From: Domibacillus iocasae
GTDB taxonomy: Bacteria > Bacillota > Bacilli > Bacillales > Domibacillaceae
NCBI RefSeq assembly: GCF_001750285.1
Contig: NZ_MAMP01000001.1
Location: 1 to 64,000 of the forward strand
Reading direction: 5' to 3'
Length of the DNA stretch: 64,000 bases
The position numbers and the translations under genes were made by a program. Numbering within the stretch: position 1 is the first letter of the stretch; each line of letters starts with the position of its first letter. The notes below the pieces were generated by a model. That model did no database searches and had not been told where the DNA came from. It worked only from the letters and a program-made list of their open reading frames with translations. Below, piece by piece: positions 52,736-64,000 of the stretch.

Positions 52736-53563
52736 TTAATCCTTAATAATTTCCCGTTCATTTAAAGACTGGACTGGACGGTGGTTATCCGGGAAAATTT
52801 GCTGAAATTCTTGAATTTGTTCTTTCGACATTTCAATCGGCTGTTCAAAGACAATCCATTTTACTTCTTCCGTACAAGGAGGTGTTGTTAACGAGCCATT
52901 GTAGTAAAAAGAGGCTTGGTCTTTAGGGAGCAACGGCTGTAAGTCCAATTCTTCTACAGAAACCTCTTTCTCTGTTTCCTCCTTCGGCAACCTATCCCAA
53001 ACAGATGCCAGGTTTTCGTTTTCTTTTCCTTCTTGAATCATCACTCCAAGAACGGCAAGCTCGCCATTTGCGTCTTGGTGTACAAGATGCAGTTCCATAT
53101 CTAAATGGTGGCCATTAAATTGATGCTCGCTTGGTGTATGGAAATGAAATTGAGCCAGGTTATACTCTTTTCCTTCAAAGATCATACGGTTGCCTGAGCC
53201 TTCAGCGTTCGCCTGTACGGTATGGCCGTTATTAACGAGTGAAAAAGCGGCCGGCGTATAGTGAATTTCAATGTTTCCTGATTTTTCACTTGTTTTCACT
53301 TGACTAAATTCGATATTGACCGGTGATTGTTCACTCCCATTCATACAAGCAGCGTAAGAAGAATCCAGTTCTCCCCATTGTTCAGGACCTGTTTCTCCCT
53401 CTTTGTAGGACCAATGAGCGTCAGATGGTTTTGTTGCTTGACTTTCTTGATTTTTATCAGGCTGGTCATCTTCTGTTTGTGTTTCTTTCGCCTGATCTGA
53501 GCAAGCTCCTAGTATAAAACTGAGGGAAAGAGCTAAAAGTGGGTAAGCATAATTTGTTCTCAT
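52736..53563 (-). CDS. Alpha-carbonic anhydrase lipoprotein
   Basis: Extracellular zinc enzyme of 275 residues interconverting CO2 and bicarbonate. A lipoprotein signal peptide ends at the lipobox FILGACSD, then an acidic linker of about 30 residues and the alpha-CA domain. Zinc ligands are two histidines in QFHFHTPSEH and one in MELHLVHQD; other marks are SEQSPVNIEF and GSLTTPPCTEEVKWIVF. ATG at 53563 follows AAGGAAA; the frame is open to 53641 without a ribosome site. Located beside an integrase tail and off the conserved gene order, so probably acquired. Confidence 0.93.
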   Translation of the reverse strand: MRTNYAYPLLALSLSFILGACSDQAKETQTEDDQPDKNQESQATKPSDAHWSYKEGETGPEQWGELDSSYAACMNGSEQSPVNIEFSQVKTSEKSGNIEIHYTPAAFSLVNNGHTVQANAEGSGNRMIFEGKEYNLAQFHFHTPSEHQFNGHHLDMELHLVHQDANGELAVLGVMIQEGKENENLASVWDRLPKEETEKEVSVEELDLQPLLPKDQASFYYNGSLTTPPCTEEVKWIVFEQPIEMSKEQIQEFQQIFPDNHRPVQSLNEREIIKD

Positions 53564-53763
53564 AATAAACAATTTTCCTTTCTTTTTTATATTTTGCCCA
53601 TAAGAAACAATATCAAAAAATTTAAAAGATTCAAGCATCATTCGACAAAAAAATAGTTATTTTTACAAATACAGTTAAAAAATACTATATTTTTAGCCAC
53701 AAATTGAACAAATGTATGATTTACTTCTGGGTTATTTAAGACTAGTTTCTGTTTTATAAAGAA

Positions 53764-53800
53764 AAGCCGGGCTGCCTATTGGCAAACCCGGCTTGCATTA
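53764..53800 (-). terminator. Terminator of the metP-metS operon
   Basis: Minus strand AAGCCGGG...CCCGGCTT stem with an inner GCC/GGC pair, ending TTTTC. Confidence 0.8.
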
Positions 53801-53801
53801 T

Positions 53802-53915
53802 TTATGCACGCTTTGCTTCTTTTGCTTTTTTAACGGCGAAGGCAATGCTTGCACCCATACCGCCCCAGATAATAAGAACGCCAACGACCATCATAACAAC
53901 AGCACTAGTGCTCAT
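53802..53915 (-). CDS. metS: MetS-type small subunit of NSS transporter
   Basis: Peptide of 37 residues, MSTSAVVMMVVGVLIIWGGM then GASIAFAVKKAKEAKRA: one transmembrane helix and a basic tail. This fits the methionine/alanine importer small subunit MetS, which accompanies MetP-type sodium symporters. It starts directly on the stop codon of the transporter gene (TAAATG), with AAGGGGGAA as ribosome site, so it is cotranslated. Confidence 0.85.
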   Translation of the reverse strand: MSTSAVVMMVVGVLIIWGGMGASIAFAVKKAKEAKRA

Positions 53916-55409
53916 TTATAGTTCCCCCTTATTGCCGCCGCTCCACGGCTTAATGAACATGAGTAAAACCCCGACTATTAATGCAAGCGCAGCGACAAGC
54001 CATCCATATGTCAATACGAATGATGCTGGATAGCCTCCATACGGTGCCGCAATGTTTTGACGGATGTTGTCAAACATCATGAAGAACAGAACAATAGGTG
54101 TCACAACGCTCAAGCAAATTTTCCACCAAGCGCCGAGATTAATATCAGAAACAGAATCGGCATGCTGCTTCAATGAATCTAGTTCTTTAAACACCCATGC
54201 GACAAGAATAACCTCGACAAGCCCAGCAAATACAATGCCAAATTGGTTGATGAAATTATCTGTCACATCAAGGAAATTCAAGCCGCCTTTTGTTGCAAAT
54301 ACGAGTGAAAGAATAGCTGATAAGCCTCCGCCAAACGCAACAGACTTCGTGCGGGAAATATTGAATTTTTCTTGCAGCCCTGCAACAAACGTTTCAGTAA
54401 TTGAAATGAGTGATGTAAGTCCTGCAAGTGTTAACGAGATGAAAAACAAGAAACCGAAAAATCCATTAGCAACCGGGAATTCATTAATAATTTGCGGGAA
54501 CACAGCAAATGCAAGAATCACACCGCTTGATACGACCTCATTAACAGGAACCCCTTGCTGCTGGGCCATAAAGCCGAGTGCAGCGAAAACCCCAAAACCG
54601 GCTAGTAATTCAAATGATGAATTTGAAAACGCGGTAATAAATGCATTGTTCGTAATATCAGCTTTTTTCGGCAGATAACTAGAATATGTTACCATAATGG
54701 CAAAACCGACAGACAAACTAAAGAATATTTGTCCGTAAGCCGCTATCCAAACTTTACCATCCGTAATTTTTGACCAGTCCGGCTGGAAGAAAGCATCAAG
54801 ACCTTCAATAGCTCCTGGAAGTGTTAATGCTCGTACAACAACAATAAAAAACAAAACGACAAGAAGAGGAAGCATCACTTTGTTTGCTGCTTCAATTCCT
54901 TTTTTAACCCCTGAAAACATAATGCCAAGTGTCACAATCCAGACAACTAAAAGCGGTAAAAGTACACCATTTGCAAAACCGCCAAATTGCCCTGCTTCAA
55001 CGACTTGCAGGTAATCTCCCAGCAAGAAGTCCTGCGGCTCATCTCCCCACGTCAGCTTGAATGAGAAAAATGCATAAGATGTTGCCCATGCCACGATGAC
55101 AGCATAATACGTAGCAATAATGAACGCAATAGCGAGCTGCCACCAGCCAAGCCACTCTGCTTTTTTGTTCATCCGCGCCATTGTCAGCGGTGCTGAACCG
55201 CGATACTTATGTCCCATCGTGAATTCCATGATGAGAAGCGGGATTCCTGCTGTCAATAAAGCAAACAGGTAAGGCAGGAAAAAGGCACCCCCGCCATTTT
55301 CATACGCAACTGCCGGGAAACGCCAAATGTTTCCAAGTCCTACTGCTGATCCGACTGCTGCCATAATGAAGCCAGCGCGGGATCCCCACTGTGGACGATT
55401 TTGTTCCAT
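53916..55409 (-). CDS. Sodium-dependent amino acid transporter (NSS/SNF family, MetP-like)
   Basis: Integral membrane symporter of 497 residues with about 12 helices. The Na+-site signature GSAVGLGNIWRFPAVAYENG at the N-terminus is followed by GGGAFFLPY, and SSYLPKKADI and ITETFVAGLQEKF further on. Paired with a MetS-like peptide, so methionine or alanine are likely substrates by family knowledge, not proven. AAGGAGG precedes the ATG at 55409; an upstream ATG at 55445 lacks a ribosome site. Confidence 0.9.
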   Translation of the reverse strand: MEQNRPQWGSRAGFIMAAVGSAVGLGNIWRFPAVAYENGGGAFFLPYLFALLTAGIPLLIMEFTMGHKYRGSAPLTMARMNKKAEWLGWWQLAIAFIIATYYAVIVAWATSYAFFSFKLTWGDEPQDFLLGDYLQVVEAGQFGGFANGVLLPLLVVWIVTLGIMFSGVKKGIEAANKVMLPLLVVLFFIVVVRALTLPGAIEGLDAFFQPDWSKITDGKVWIAAYGQIFFSLSVGFAIMVTYSSYLPKKADITNNAFITAFSNSSFELLAGFGVFAALGFMAQQQGVPVNEVVSSGVILAFAVFPQIINEFPVANGFFGFLFFISLTLAGLTSLISITETFVAGLQEKFNISRTKSVAFGGGLSAILSLVFATKGGLNFLDVTDNFINQFGIVFAGLVEVILVAWVFKELDSLKQHADSVSDINLGAWWKICLSVVTPIVLFFMMFDNIRQNIAAPYGGYPASFVLTYGWLVAALALIVGVLLMFIKPWSGGNKGEL

Positions 55410-55567
55410 ATATATGGACCTCCTTAAAATGCACGAATGTGCCAAAGTTTTGTATTTTCAGATAATTTCTGAAGACCCTCTTTATTATAATCTTCTTTGA
55501 AATATTCGTAAATATCTTTTTTATTATTTTTTGAGAATAATATATACAGAGCTGTATAAAACAGCAC

Positions 55568-55604
55568 AAGCCTGTCTGTTTAACCAGACAGGCTTGTTTT
55601 TTGA
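55568..55604 (-). terminator. Terminator at the end of the nhaC pseudogene
   Basis: Minus strand AAGCCTGTCTG/CAGACAGGCTT, 11-bp perfect stem; the pseudogene stop (55580-55582) is in the loop. Confidence 0.8.
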
Positions 55605-55885
55605 CGTTTTAATAAAAGTGCCACTGCACCTAAAAGAATAATCGTTACGATCAGACCTGCCCATGTGCTGTCAGTGAAACCGAGAACAAGGAACCTGCCG
55701 TCGCACAAATCACAGAAATGAGCGCATATGGAATTTGAGTCATGACATGGTCCATATGATTGCTGCCAGCACCCGTTGATGAAAGAATCGTCGTGTCGGA
55801 AATCGGCGAGCAGTGATCTCCAAACACAGCACCAGCAAGAACAGAAGCAAGAGCGGAAAGGAGCAGCATAATGACGGACTTTCTT
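55580..55885 (-). pseudogene. C-terminal remnant of an NhaC-family Na+/H+ antiporter
   Basis: Minus strand reads [20 protein letters not shown], then [11 protein letters not shown] and [12 protein letters not shown], the signature loop of NhaC antiporters. A frameshift near 55690 is needed to continue into the final helix, [19 protein letters not shown]. About 400 residues of the normal protein are missing upstream, so the gene is truncated and frameshifted. Confidence 0.8.
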
Positions 55886-55952
55886 CATTGCTATTGTGCT
55901 ATATTAAGGCTACCATCTTATCAAAAAAACACGAACATTTTCTACTCACTTT

Positions 55953-56684
55953 TTATTTTGCAGGCACTCCAATGGAATCCGGATTGTAATAGTTTGGCAC
56001 ACTGCCATGTACAAGCCCCATCGCTACTGGCAAGGTTTGCTTGACCACCTTCATATCAGATGCAAACGGCACAATGACTTGCACATTGACTTCGAGTTCG
56101 ACGTACACTTCAACATAAGCGGAATTGATGCCGAACGCTTCCACTTTCGTTTTCACATTGGATGTCACGTCCCCGATTGCATGAAATCGAATTGGTATTC
56201 GCGGTCCGATGTTGCCAAGCAGCGCGTTGTTTGTGATCTGCCCAAGTGGAATCGTGTAAGCAATTCCATCTCCTTGCGCCGTCCGTTTCGCATCAATATC
56301 AACGCCTGTCATTTTTTCTAGTTCTTTCAAATCCCCTGCCTCTGCTCGATCTAAATTTTCCTCCGCAAGAATAGTTACTTCAGCGAGCACTTTATTGATC
56401 ACTTGTGTGTTGAAGTTGGTTGAACCACCTTCTCTTTCATCTGTAATCATAATATCTTTTATATCAAGATTTTCTGTAATTTCTTTACTGATTGCTTCTT
56501 GGAGCACCATCGATGCAATTTTTTCTGTCTGTGCGTCTGCATAATTTAAAAGAACCGGTTGAAGATTTCGGTTAATTAGCCAAAAAATAAATATAAGGCC
56601 GATAATAAATAGAAGGAAAGCCATCATAAGACGATGACGTATAGATAGCTTCGACTTGCTATGCCAATTTCTCCGCCACCTCAT
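55953..56684 (-). CDS. yunB: Sporulation protein YunB
   Basis: Protein of 243 residues with an N-terminal membrane anchor (LMMAFLLFIIGLIFIFWLI) and an extracytoplasmic domain ending YNPDSIGVPAK. It matches YunB, required for proper spore formation in B. subtilis. The ATG at 56684 follows AAGGGGG and seven T; those bases are also the right arm and U tract of the yunD terminator. yunC, next to yunB in B. subtilis, is missing. Confidence 0.9.
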   Translation of the reverse strand: MRWRRNWHSKSKLSIRHRLMMAFLLFIIGLIFIFWLINRNLQPVLLNYADAQTEKIASMVLQEAISKEITENLDIKDIMITDEREGGSTNFNTQVINKVLAEVTILAEENLDRAEAGDLKELEKMTGVDIDAKRTAQGDGIAYTIPLGQITNNALLGNIGPRIPIRFHAIGDVTSNVKTKVEAFGINSAYVEVYVELEVNVQVIVPFASDMKVVKQTLPVAMGLVHGSVPNYYNPDSIGVPAK

Positions 56685-56722
56685 AAAAAAACCCCCTTTC
56701 CGCATTGTATGCGAGAAGGGGC
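56685..56722 (-). terminator. Terminator of yunD overlapping the yunB ribosome site
   Basis: Minus strand CCCCTT-CTCGCATACAATGCGG-AAGGGG-GTTTTTTT; an inner CGCAT/ATGCG hairpin extends it. The AAGGGGG arm is the Shine-Dalgarno of yunB. Confidence 0.75.
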
Positions 56723-56723
56723 A

Positions 56724-58082
56724 TCATAACTTCAACAATTTCCATTCTAATACGTCCCGTAAAAACTCCGGCATAAAATATGTTTTCACAGGTGCCCTGT
56801 GAAGCTCCACAAAATAATGACCGTATGTGAACATATCGAGTGTAGCGAGTTTATAGGTCTTTTTCATGTTAATCGGCTGGCCGTTAATCAAAAAATGCGT
56901 TCCTTTCATCTCAATCCGGTCATATATAAACCGTCCCATGATACTGCCACGAAAGCCAAGCCCTTTTATTTGGAGATGCGGCCATTTTTCGTCACATGTC
57001 TGGCGCAGCACTTCTGAAAGCTCAGCACCGGTTAATTCAATTAAGCAAGGATTAATAGGGTGAGGGAGCAGTTTATGAAGATCGTACTTCGTCACCTCTC
57101 CTGCCGGCAAATGTCCGAGCACAACACCGGCATTCAAAAAAGCACAATCCGCCTGGCACCATTCGGTCAGCGCTTCTGTCAGCATCTGAGGCAGCGGCGA
57201 CGGCTCAAACCAGTCGTTTGAAAGCTCCCTTTCAAGCTGCACGACTGGAATTGACAGCACTTTTTTGCCCCGGCTCTCAAACATCGCTTTTTGCTCCTGC
57301 TCATCAGGAGGCGGCTTCAATGAGCGGTTCGTTTCAAATACACGCGCCCGCTTCGCCAAAATTTGACCGCTGTCTGCATCGAGATCAATTTCTACATGAC
57401 CGGCAAAGTAGCCGTATTTTCCAGCGGCTGCCAGCAGCGTTCCATTGACCGTTTTCCCTTCATGAAAAACATGGTGGGTATGTCCGCCGAGGATTACATC
57501 CGCCTCTGTCTCTTCGGCAAGCTTTTCGTCATCATACATGCCGAGATGTGACAGCACGATGACAATGTCCGCCCGTTTTTTCAGCATGGAAATTTGCTTT
57601 TTCAGCTCGTCTATCGGGATGGTCACACACCAGTCCAGCAGCTCGTAAAACGCGTTATACTGAGCCGTTGCAGATGTGACAGCAATCGTTGTGCTGCCCG
57701 CTTGAAAAAAAGCATGCGGCACAATCCAGTCAGGGCGGGTTTCACCGTTTTTTTCAAACAAATTAGCGCAAATGACCGGGAATGAAGCATGGTCATACAG
57801 CCGGTTTAGCGCTTCTTTCGGCATGGTGATCCCTTCATTGTTCCCGATCGCGACTGCGTCAAAGCGGGATTCGTTCAGCAGTTCGATATTAAAAGAGCCG
57901 AGCGTTCCTTCTGTAAGAGGATGGGCCCGGTCCACGTGGTCCCCAATGTCAAAAGCAAATGAGTACTCTCCCGCTTCTTCATGGAGACTCCGGCGTTCTT
58001 TTAAAAAGTGTTCAATCCTCGGCCAATTTTCAAAATGGCTGTGCAAATCATTTGTATGATAAATATGTATCGTTTTTTTCAT
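56724..58082 (-). CDS. yunD: Metallophosphatase of the 5'-nucleotidase/UDP-sugar hydrolase family, YunD
   Basis: Protein of 452 residues with the two-domain plan of 5'-nucleotidases. The N-terminal metallophosphatase domain has HIYHTNDLHSHF, FDIGDHVDRAHPL, AIGNNEG, LSHLGMYDD and LGGHTHHVF, which carry the metal ligands. The C-terminal substrate domain starts about residue 270. There is no signal peptide, so the enzyme is probably cytoplasmic. GGTGGAG supports ATG 58082 over the GTG at 58088. Confidence 0.9.
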   Translation of the reverse strand: MKKTIHIYHTNDLHSHFENWPRIEHFLKERRSLHEEAGEYSFAFDIGDHVDRAHPLTEGTLGSFNIELLNESRFDAVAIGNNEGITMPKEALNRLYDHASFPVICANLFEKNGETRPDWIVPHAFFQAGSTTIAVTSATAQYNAFYELLDWCVTIPIDELKKQISMLKKRADIVIVLSHLGMYDDEKLAEETEADVILGGHTHHVFHEGKTVNGTLLAAAGKYGYFAGHVEIDLDADSGQILAKRARVFETNRSLKPPPDEQEQKAMFESRGKKVLSIPVVQLERELSNDWFEPSPLPQMLTEALTEWCQADCAFLNAGVVLGHLPAGEVTKYDLHKLLPHPINPCLIELTGAELSEVLRQTCDEKWPHLQIKGLGFRGSIMGRFIYDRIEMKGTHFLINGQPINMKKTYKLATLDMFTYGHYFVELHRAPVKTYFMPEFLRDVLEWKLLKL

Positions 58083-58095
58083 GTTCACTCCACCT

Positions 58096-58905
58096 TTAAT
58101 AAATGCCCTGCCATATTAAGCGGACACCGACCAAAATCAAAACGAGACGGAGCAGCAGCACAACCGTTTTCGAAGCGATCCGTGCATTCAGCCACGCGCC
58201 GAACTTTGCCCCGAACCAGGCGCCCGGCACGAGTGCAGCTGCATAAATCCAGTTCACATTTCCAAGTGTTACGTGCGTTGCGCTTGACACACAGGCTGAT
58301 AAAAAAATAAGCAGCATCGACGTTGCCACTGCGACATGGGGCGGGACAGCAAACAGCATAATCATGGCTGGCACCATCAACGAGCCGCCGCCAATACCGA
58401 ATAGCCCCCCAAAAAAGCCGACAATGAATGAAGCAATCGTGCCCGTAATCGGTTCGATTGAATATGTATGCATGCCTTCATTGTCTGTAAACGTTCGGGT
58501 CATGCCACGTGATCCAAATAACGGCTTCGCCCGATTTTTCAGCATTAAGACAAACGACATAAACACCATAAATAACCCAAAATACAAGCTGAACTGATCG
58601 ATATCCAGTCCTTTATTTGCCCAAGCGCCCAAAATGCTGCCGGGCGCGCTGCCGATAAACAAAATAAGGCCTAGTTTATAGTCAACCTTTTTTTGCTTCA
58701 TATATGCAAGCGTCGATGACAAACCGGTCACAATTAAAATAATCGACGATGTACCGACCGCGATTTGCGGAGAAACAGGATCAAGCAGTGCGGTTCCGCC
58801 TAAAAAAAGCAATGCCGGTACGATAATAATACCTCCACCAAGGCCGACAAGTGCGCCGATTGCCGCCGCCAAAAGACCGATGCCAAGCAGCATAATCCAT
58901 TCCAT
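58096..58905 (-). CDS. yunE: TauE/SafE-family permease YunE
   Basis: Membrane protein of 269 residues with about eight helices in two related halves, each with the glycine-rich family motif: ALVGLGGGIIIVPAL and GLFGIGGGSLMVPAM. The family exports sulfite, sulfoacetate or related anions; the substrate here is unknown. ATG at 58905 is 11 nt from AGGAGG; a GTG at 58914 is too near it. It lies between yunF and yunD in one transcript. Confidence 0.9.
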   Translation of the reverse strand: MEWIMLLGIGLLAAAIGALVGLGGGIIIVPALLFLGGTALLDPVSPQIAVGTSSIILIVTGLSSTLAYMKQKKVDYKLGLILFIGSAPGSILGAWANKGLDIDQFSLYFGLFMVFMSFVLMLKNRAKPLFGSRGMTRTFTDNEGMHTYSIEPITGTIASFIVGFFGGLFGIGGGSLMVPAMIMLFAVPPHVAVATSMLLIFLSACVSSATHVTLGNVNWIYAAALVPGAWFGAKFGAWLNARIASKTVVLLLRLVLILVGVRLIWQGIY

Positions 58906-58920
58906 CGTGAACACAGCCTC

Positions 58921-59766
58921 CTAAAATAAATCAAGCTGGCGCGAAGCCAAATTGTCATAGTGAATGCCCGCCAAGTCCAAATATTGCTTCGCATTATCTG
59001 CTGCGTCGCCACCAGAATTGTTATTAAATAGTATATATACATCTTTTGACTGCTTATGAAGTTCATTTGTAAAATCAACCCACTGACGCAGCTCATGTTC
59101 ATTGTATCGGTACAAGTAACGAACTTCACGCCAATTTTTCTGGCCATTTTTTCGCCAGCCCGCCCGGTTGCGCCCGTGCAAACGGATCAATGTTTTTTCC
59201 TTATTTGTCGCCTGAAGAACAATCGGAATGGATCCGTCCCCCGCCTGCGGTTCATCACATACAGTGTGAATCCAATTTTCCTGTTCTAAAAACGAAATCG
59301 TTTTATCAAAAAATTTCGCTTTATACCATGTTTGGTTGCGGAATTCGATTGCCAGCGGTACATCACCCATTTTTTCTTTGCAGTAGCGAATATATATAAC
59401 ATTTTCACGTGTACAGTCAAACCACGGCGGAAACTGAAATAAGACCATGGCGAGCTTTCCGGCTTCTATCATGGGGGTCAGCGACAAGTTAAATGCTTGA
59501 AACATCTCTTCTTTTGACTCAAATGGAATCTCGCCGCGTTCATGCCCCGTCATCCCTTGATACGCTTTAACAACAAAGCGAAATCCATCTGGCGTCTCAT
59601 CTGTCCATTTGCGCATATTCCGCTCAGGCTGTACCGCATAAAAACTTGAGTCCACTTCCACAGTTGGAAAATGAGCCGCATATTCCGTTAATTTATCACG
59701 GGAAGCCACTCCCTGCGTATACAGCGTATCGTGGTCTCCCCACCCAGTTACACCTGTATAAATCAT
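58921..59766 (-). CDS. yunF: DUF72 family protein YunF
   Basis: Protein of 281 residues with a predicted TIM-barrel fold of the DUF72 family: MIYTGVTGWGDH at the start, VEVDSSFYAVQPERNMRKW, LFQFPPWFDCTRENV, AIEFRNQTWY and the C-terminal YILFNNNSGGDAADNAKQ. Function unknown. GAGGTG supports ATG 59766; the frame is open to 59796. Divergent regulation is not visible; it is first in the yunF-yunE-yunD string. Confidence 0.88.
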   Translation of the reverse strand: MIYTGVTGWGDHDTLYTQGVASRDKLTEYAAHFPTVEVDSSFYAVQPERNMRKWTDETPDGFRFVVKAYQGMTGHERGEIPFESKEEMFQAFNLSLTPMIEAGKLAMVLFQFPPWFDCTRENVIYIRYCKEKMGDVPLAIEFRNQTWYKAKFFDKTISFLEQENWIHTVCDEPQAGDGSIPIVLQATNKEKTLIRLHGRNRAGWRKNGQKNWREVRYLYRYNEHELRQWVDFTNELHKQSKDVYILFNNNSGGDAADNAKQYLDLAGIHYDNLASRQLDLF

Positions 59767-59868
59767 CCGAATCACCTCGTAATACGAGTGTAGCATATTT
59801 ATTTAGACTGTGTGAATCTTTGACACCTCACCGTTATGTTTGTTTTGATGGATAGCCCGCTCATGGTA

Positions 59869-59905
59869 AAAAAGCCTGCAGGGCTAGTCCCTGCAGGCTT
59901 TGATA
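59869..59905 (-). terminator. Terminator of the suf operon
   Basis: AAAGCCTGCAGGG/CCCTGCAGGCTTT, 13-bp perfect stem, just past the sufB stop. Confidence 0.9.
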
Positions 59906-59911
59906 TAATTC

Positions 59912-61309
59912 TTAACCGATACTGCCTTCCATCTCAAATTTAATGAGACGGTTCATTTCAACCGCATATTCCATCGGCAATTCTTTTGTAAATGGCTCGA
60001 TAAAGCCCATAACGATCATTTCAGTTGCTTCTTCTTCTGAAATGCCACGGCTCATCAAGTAAAACAATTGCTCTTCGGATACTTTCGACACTTTCGCTTC
60101 GTGCTCAAGTGAAATGTTGTCGTTTAAGATTTCGTTGTATGGGATTGTATCGGATGTTGATTTGTTATCCATAATCAATGTATCGCACTCAATGTTTGAG
60201 CGGGCGCCGTCTGCGTTGCGTCCGAAATGGACAATACCGCGGTACGTAACTTTTCCGCCTTGTTTTGAGATTGATTTTGATACGATCGTAGATGACGTAT
60301 TTGGCGCGAGGTGAATCATTTTCGCACCGGCATCCTGATGCTGTCCTTTGCCGGCAAGAGCGATTGACAATGTCATGCCGCGCGCGCCTTCGCCTTTTAA
60401 AATAACAGCTGGATATTTCATTGTTAATTTTGAACCGATGTTGCCATCGACCCATTCCATCGTTGCATTTGCTTCACAAACCGCACGTTTTGTTACAAGG
60501 TTGAATACGTTATTCGCCCAGTTTTGAATCGTTGTATAGCGGCAATATCCGCCTGCTTCAATCGCAATTTCAACGACTGCCGAGTGAAGAGAGTTCGTTG
60601 TATAAACGGGTGCTGTACAGCCTTCTACATAATGCACGCTTGCATCTTTATCAACGATGATCAATGTACGCTCAAACTGGCCCATGTTTTCCGAGTTAAT
60701 ACGGAAGTAAGCCTGCAGCGGAGTATCCACTTTTACGCCCGGAGGAACGTAAATGAATGAGCCGCCTGACCATACAGCCGAGTTTAAAGCGGCAAATTTA
60801 TTGTCTGTTGGCGGAATAATTTTCGCCCAATACTTGCGGAAAATTTCTTCATTTTCTTTTAAAGCAGAATCAGTATCTTTAAAGACGATACCGAGATCTT
60901 CCAAGTCTGATTTCATGTTATGGTACACAACTTCAGACTCGTACTGCGCGGATACACCAGCCAAATACTTTTGCTCCGCTTCTGGAATACCAAGCTTGTC
61001 AAACGTCTGCTTGATTTCTTCCGGTACCTCATCCCACGATTTCTCAGAACGCTCAGATGGTTTTACGTAGTACGTAATCTCATCAAAGTTCAGAGACGAC
61101 ATGTCGCCTCCCCATTGAGGCATTGGCATTTTATAAAAATACTCCAATGATTTCAAACGGAAATCGAGCATCCACTGTGGTTCTTCTTTCATTTTTGAAA
61201 TTTCTTTTACGATTTCAGGCGTTAATCCGCGTTCCGAACGAAAAATCGATACGTCACGGTCATGGAAGCCATATTTGTAATCGCCAATTTCAGGGGCTTT
61301 TTTTGCCAT
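59912..61309 (-). CDS. sufB: Fe-S cluster assembly scaffold SufB
   Basis: Scaffold subunit of the SufBCD complex, 465 residues, on which new clusters are built. Family segments are [55 protein letters not shown] and the conserved C-terminal [23 protein letters not shown] precedes the ATG. Last gene of the sufDSUB string, in the usual Bacillus order. Confidence 0.97.
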   Translation of the reverse strand: MAKKAPEIGDYKYGFHDRDVSIFRSERGLTPEIVKEISKMKEEPQWMLDFRLKSLEYFYKMPMPQWGGDMSSLNFDEITYYVKPSERSEKSWDEVPEEIKQTFDKLGIPEAEQKYLAGVSAQYESEVVYHNMKSDLEDLGIVFKDTDSALKENEEIFRKYWAKIIPPTDNKFAALNSAVWSGGSFIYVPPGVKVDTPLQAYFRINSENMGQFERTLIIVDKDASVHYVEGCTAPVYTTNSLHSAVVEIAIEAGGYCRYTTIQNWANNVFNLVTKRAVCEANATMEWVDGNIGSKLTMKYPAVILKGEGARGMTLSIALAGKGQHQDAGAKMIHLAPNTSSTIVSKSISKQGGKVTYRGIVHFGRNADGARSNIECDTLIMDNKSTSDTIPYNEILNDNISLEHEAKVSKVSEEQLFYLMSRGISEEEATEMIVMGFIEPFTKELPMEYAVEMNRLIKFEMEGSIG

Positions 61310-61329
61310 GTTGCATTCCTCCTGTTAAT

Positions 61330-64000
<2,671 letters not shown>

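Overview
The window is a chromosomal segment from a low-GC Gram-positive bacterium of the Bacillaceae. The gene order closely follows the yug-yuf-yui-yum-yut-yun block of Bacillus subtilis: pgi, yugJ, yugI, alaT-alaR, patB, the queCDE operon, kapB, pbpD, mrpABCDEFG, yuiF, yuiE, yumB, yumC, yutM, yutJ, yutI, yutG-F-E-D, lipA, yunB-D-E-F and sufDSUB. It is not B. subtilis itself, because several cassettes are missing, decayed or inserted. The genus cannot be fixed from the sequence alone. There is no CRISPR array and no recognisable defence cassette.

Layout. Positions 1-1226 hold the end of an rRNA operon (5S, minus strand), a MgtC-type membrane protein and tRNA-Ala(GGC). Positions 1300-9600 carry central carbon and amino acid metabolism: pgi, an iron-type alcohol dehydrogenase, glutamate dehydrogenase, the S1-domain protein YugI, an alanine transaminase with its Lrp-type regulator, YugE, and the C-S lyase PatB. 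Positions 9600-11570 are the preQ1-riboswitch-controlled queC-queD-queE operon. Positions 11600-14280 carry kapB and pbpD. Positions 14330-16670 are a wrecked methionine-salvage (mtn) cluster: mtnE and mtnD are intact, mtnW and mtnB survive only as a fused scar, mtnX is gone, and a C-terminal crumb of mtnA lies beyond mtnE. Positions 16800-23400 hold yufK and the full Mrp cation/proton antiporter operon. Positions 23400-35650 carry YdaT-like, YuxO and YuiF proteins, leucyl aminopeptidase, a metal-receptor-fold protein, YuiB, a Nudix hydrolase, YumB/YumC flavoenzymes and a large secreted nuclease.

Two accessory inserts follow. The first (about 36083-38933) is flanked by an 85%-identical duplicate of the 3' end of the yutM (HesB/ErpA) gene and contains a phage holin and small eroded phage-like ORFs. 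The second (41591-43739) is flanked by an exact 22-bp duplicate of the yutJ 3' end and carries a methyltransferase, two small membrane proteins and a truncated ORF. Both look like remnants of site-specific integration into gene 3' ends, with no integrase left. A third scar is the C-terminal crumb of a tyrosine recombinase directly behind an alpha-carbonic anhydrase lipoprotein gene (52630-53563).

The right end (43900-64000) returns to conserved core: GabD-like dehydrogenase, NifU-like YutI, hydroxyacid dehydrogenase, YutG, Rieske oxidoreductase YhfW, YutF/E/D, lipoyl synthase, a MetP/MetS-type transporter pair, an NhaC pseudogene, yunB/D/E/F, and the SUF iron-sulfur operon, with sufD cut by the window edge. 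Iron-sulfur assembly genes (sufDSUB, yutM, yutI) and Fe-S clients (lipA, queE, yhfW) recur through the window. Small dispersed repeats of two families sit in intergenic spaces, one copy inside the queC leader.

No clearly new multi-gene system was seen. The most informative unexplained items are the two att-like duplications, the collapsed methionine salvage cluster, and the two structured intergenic repeat families.
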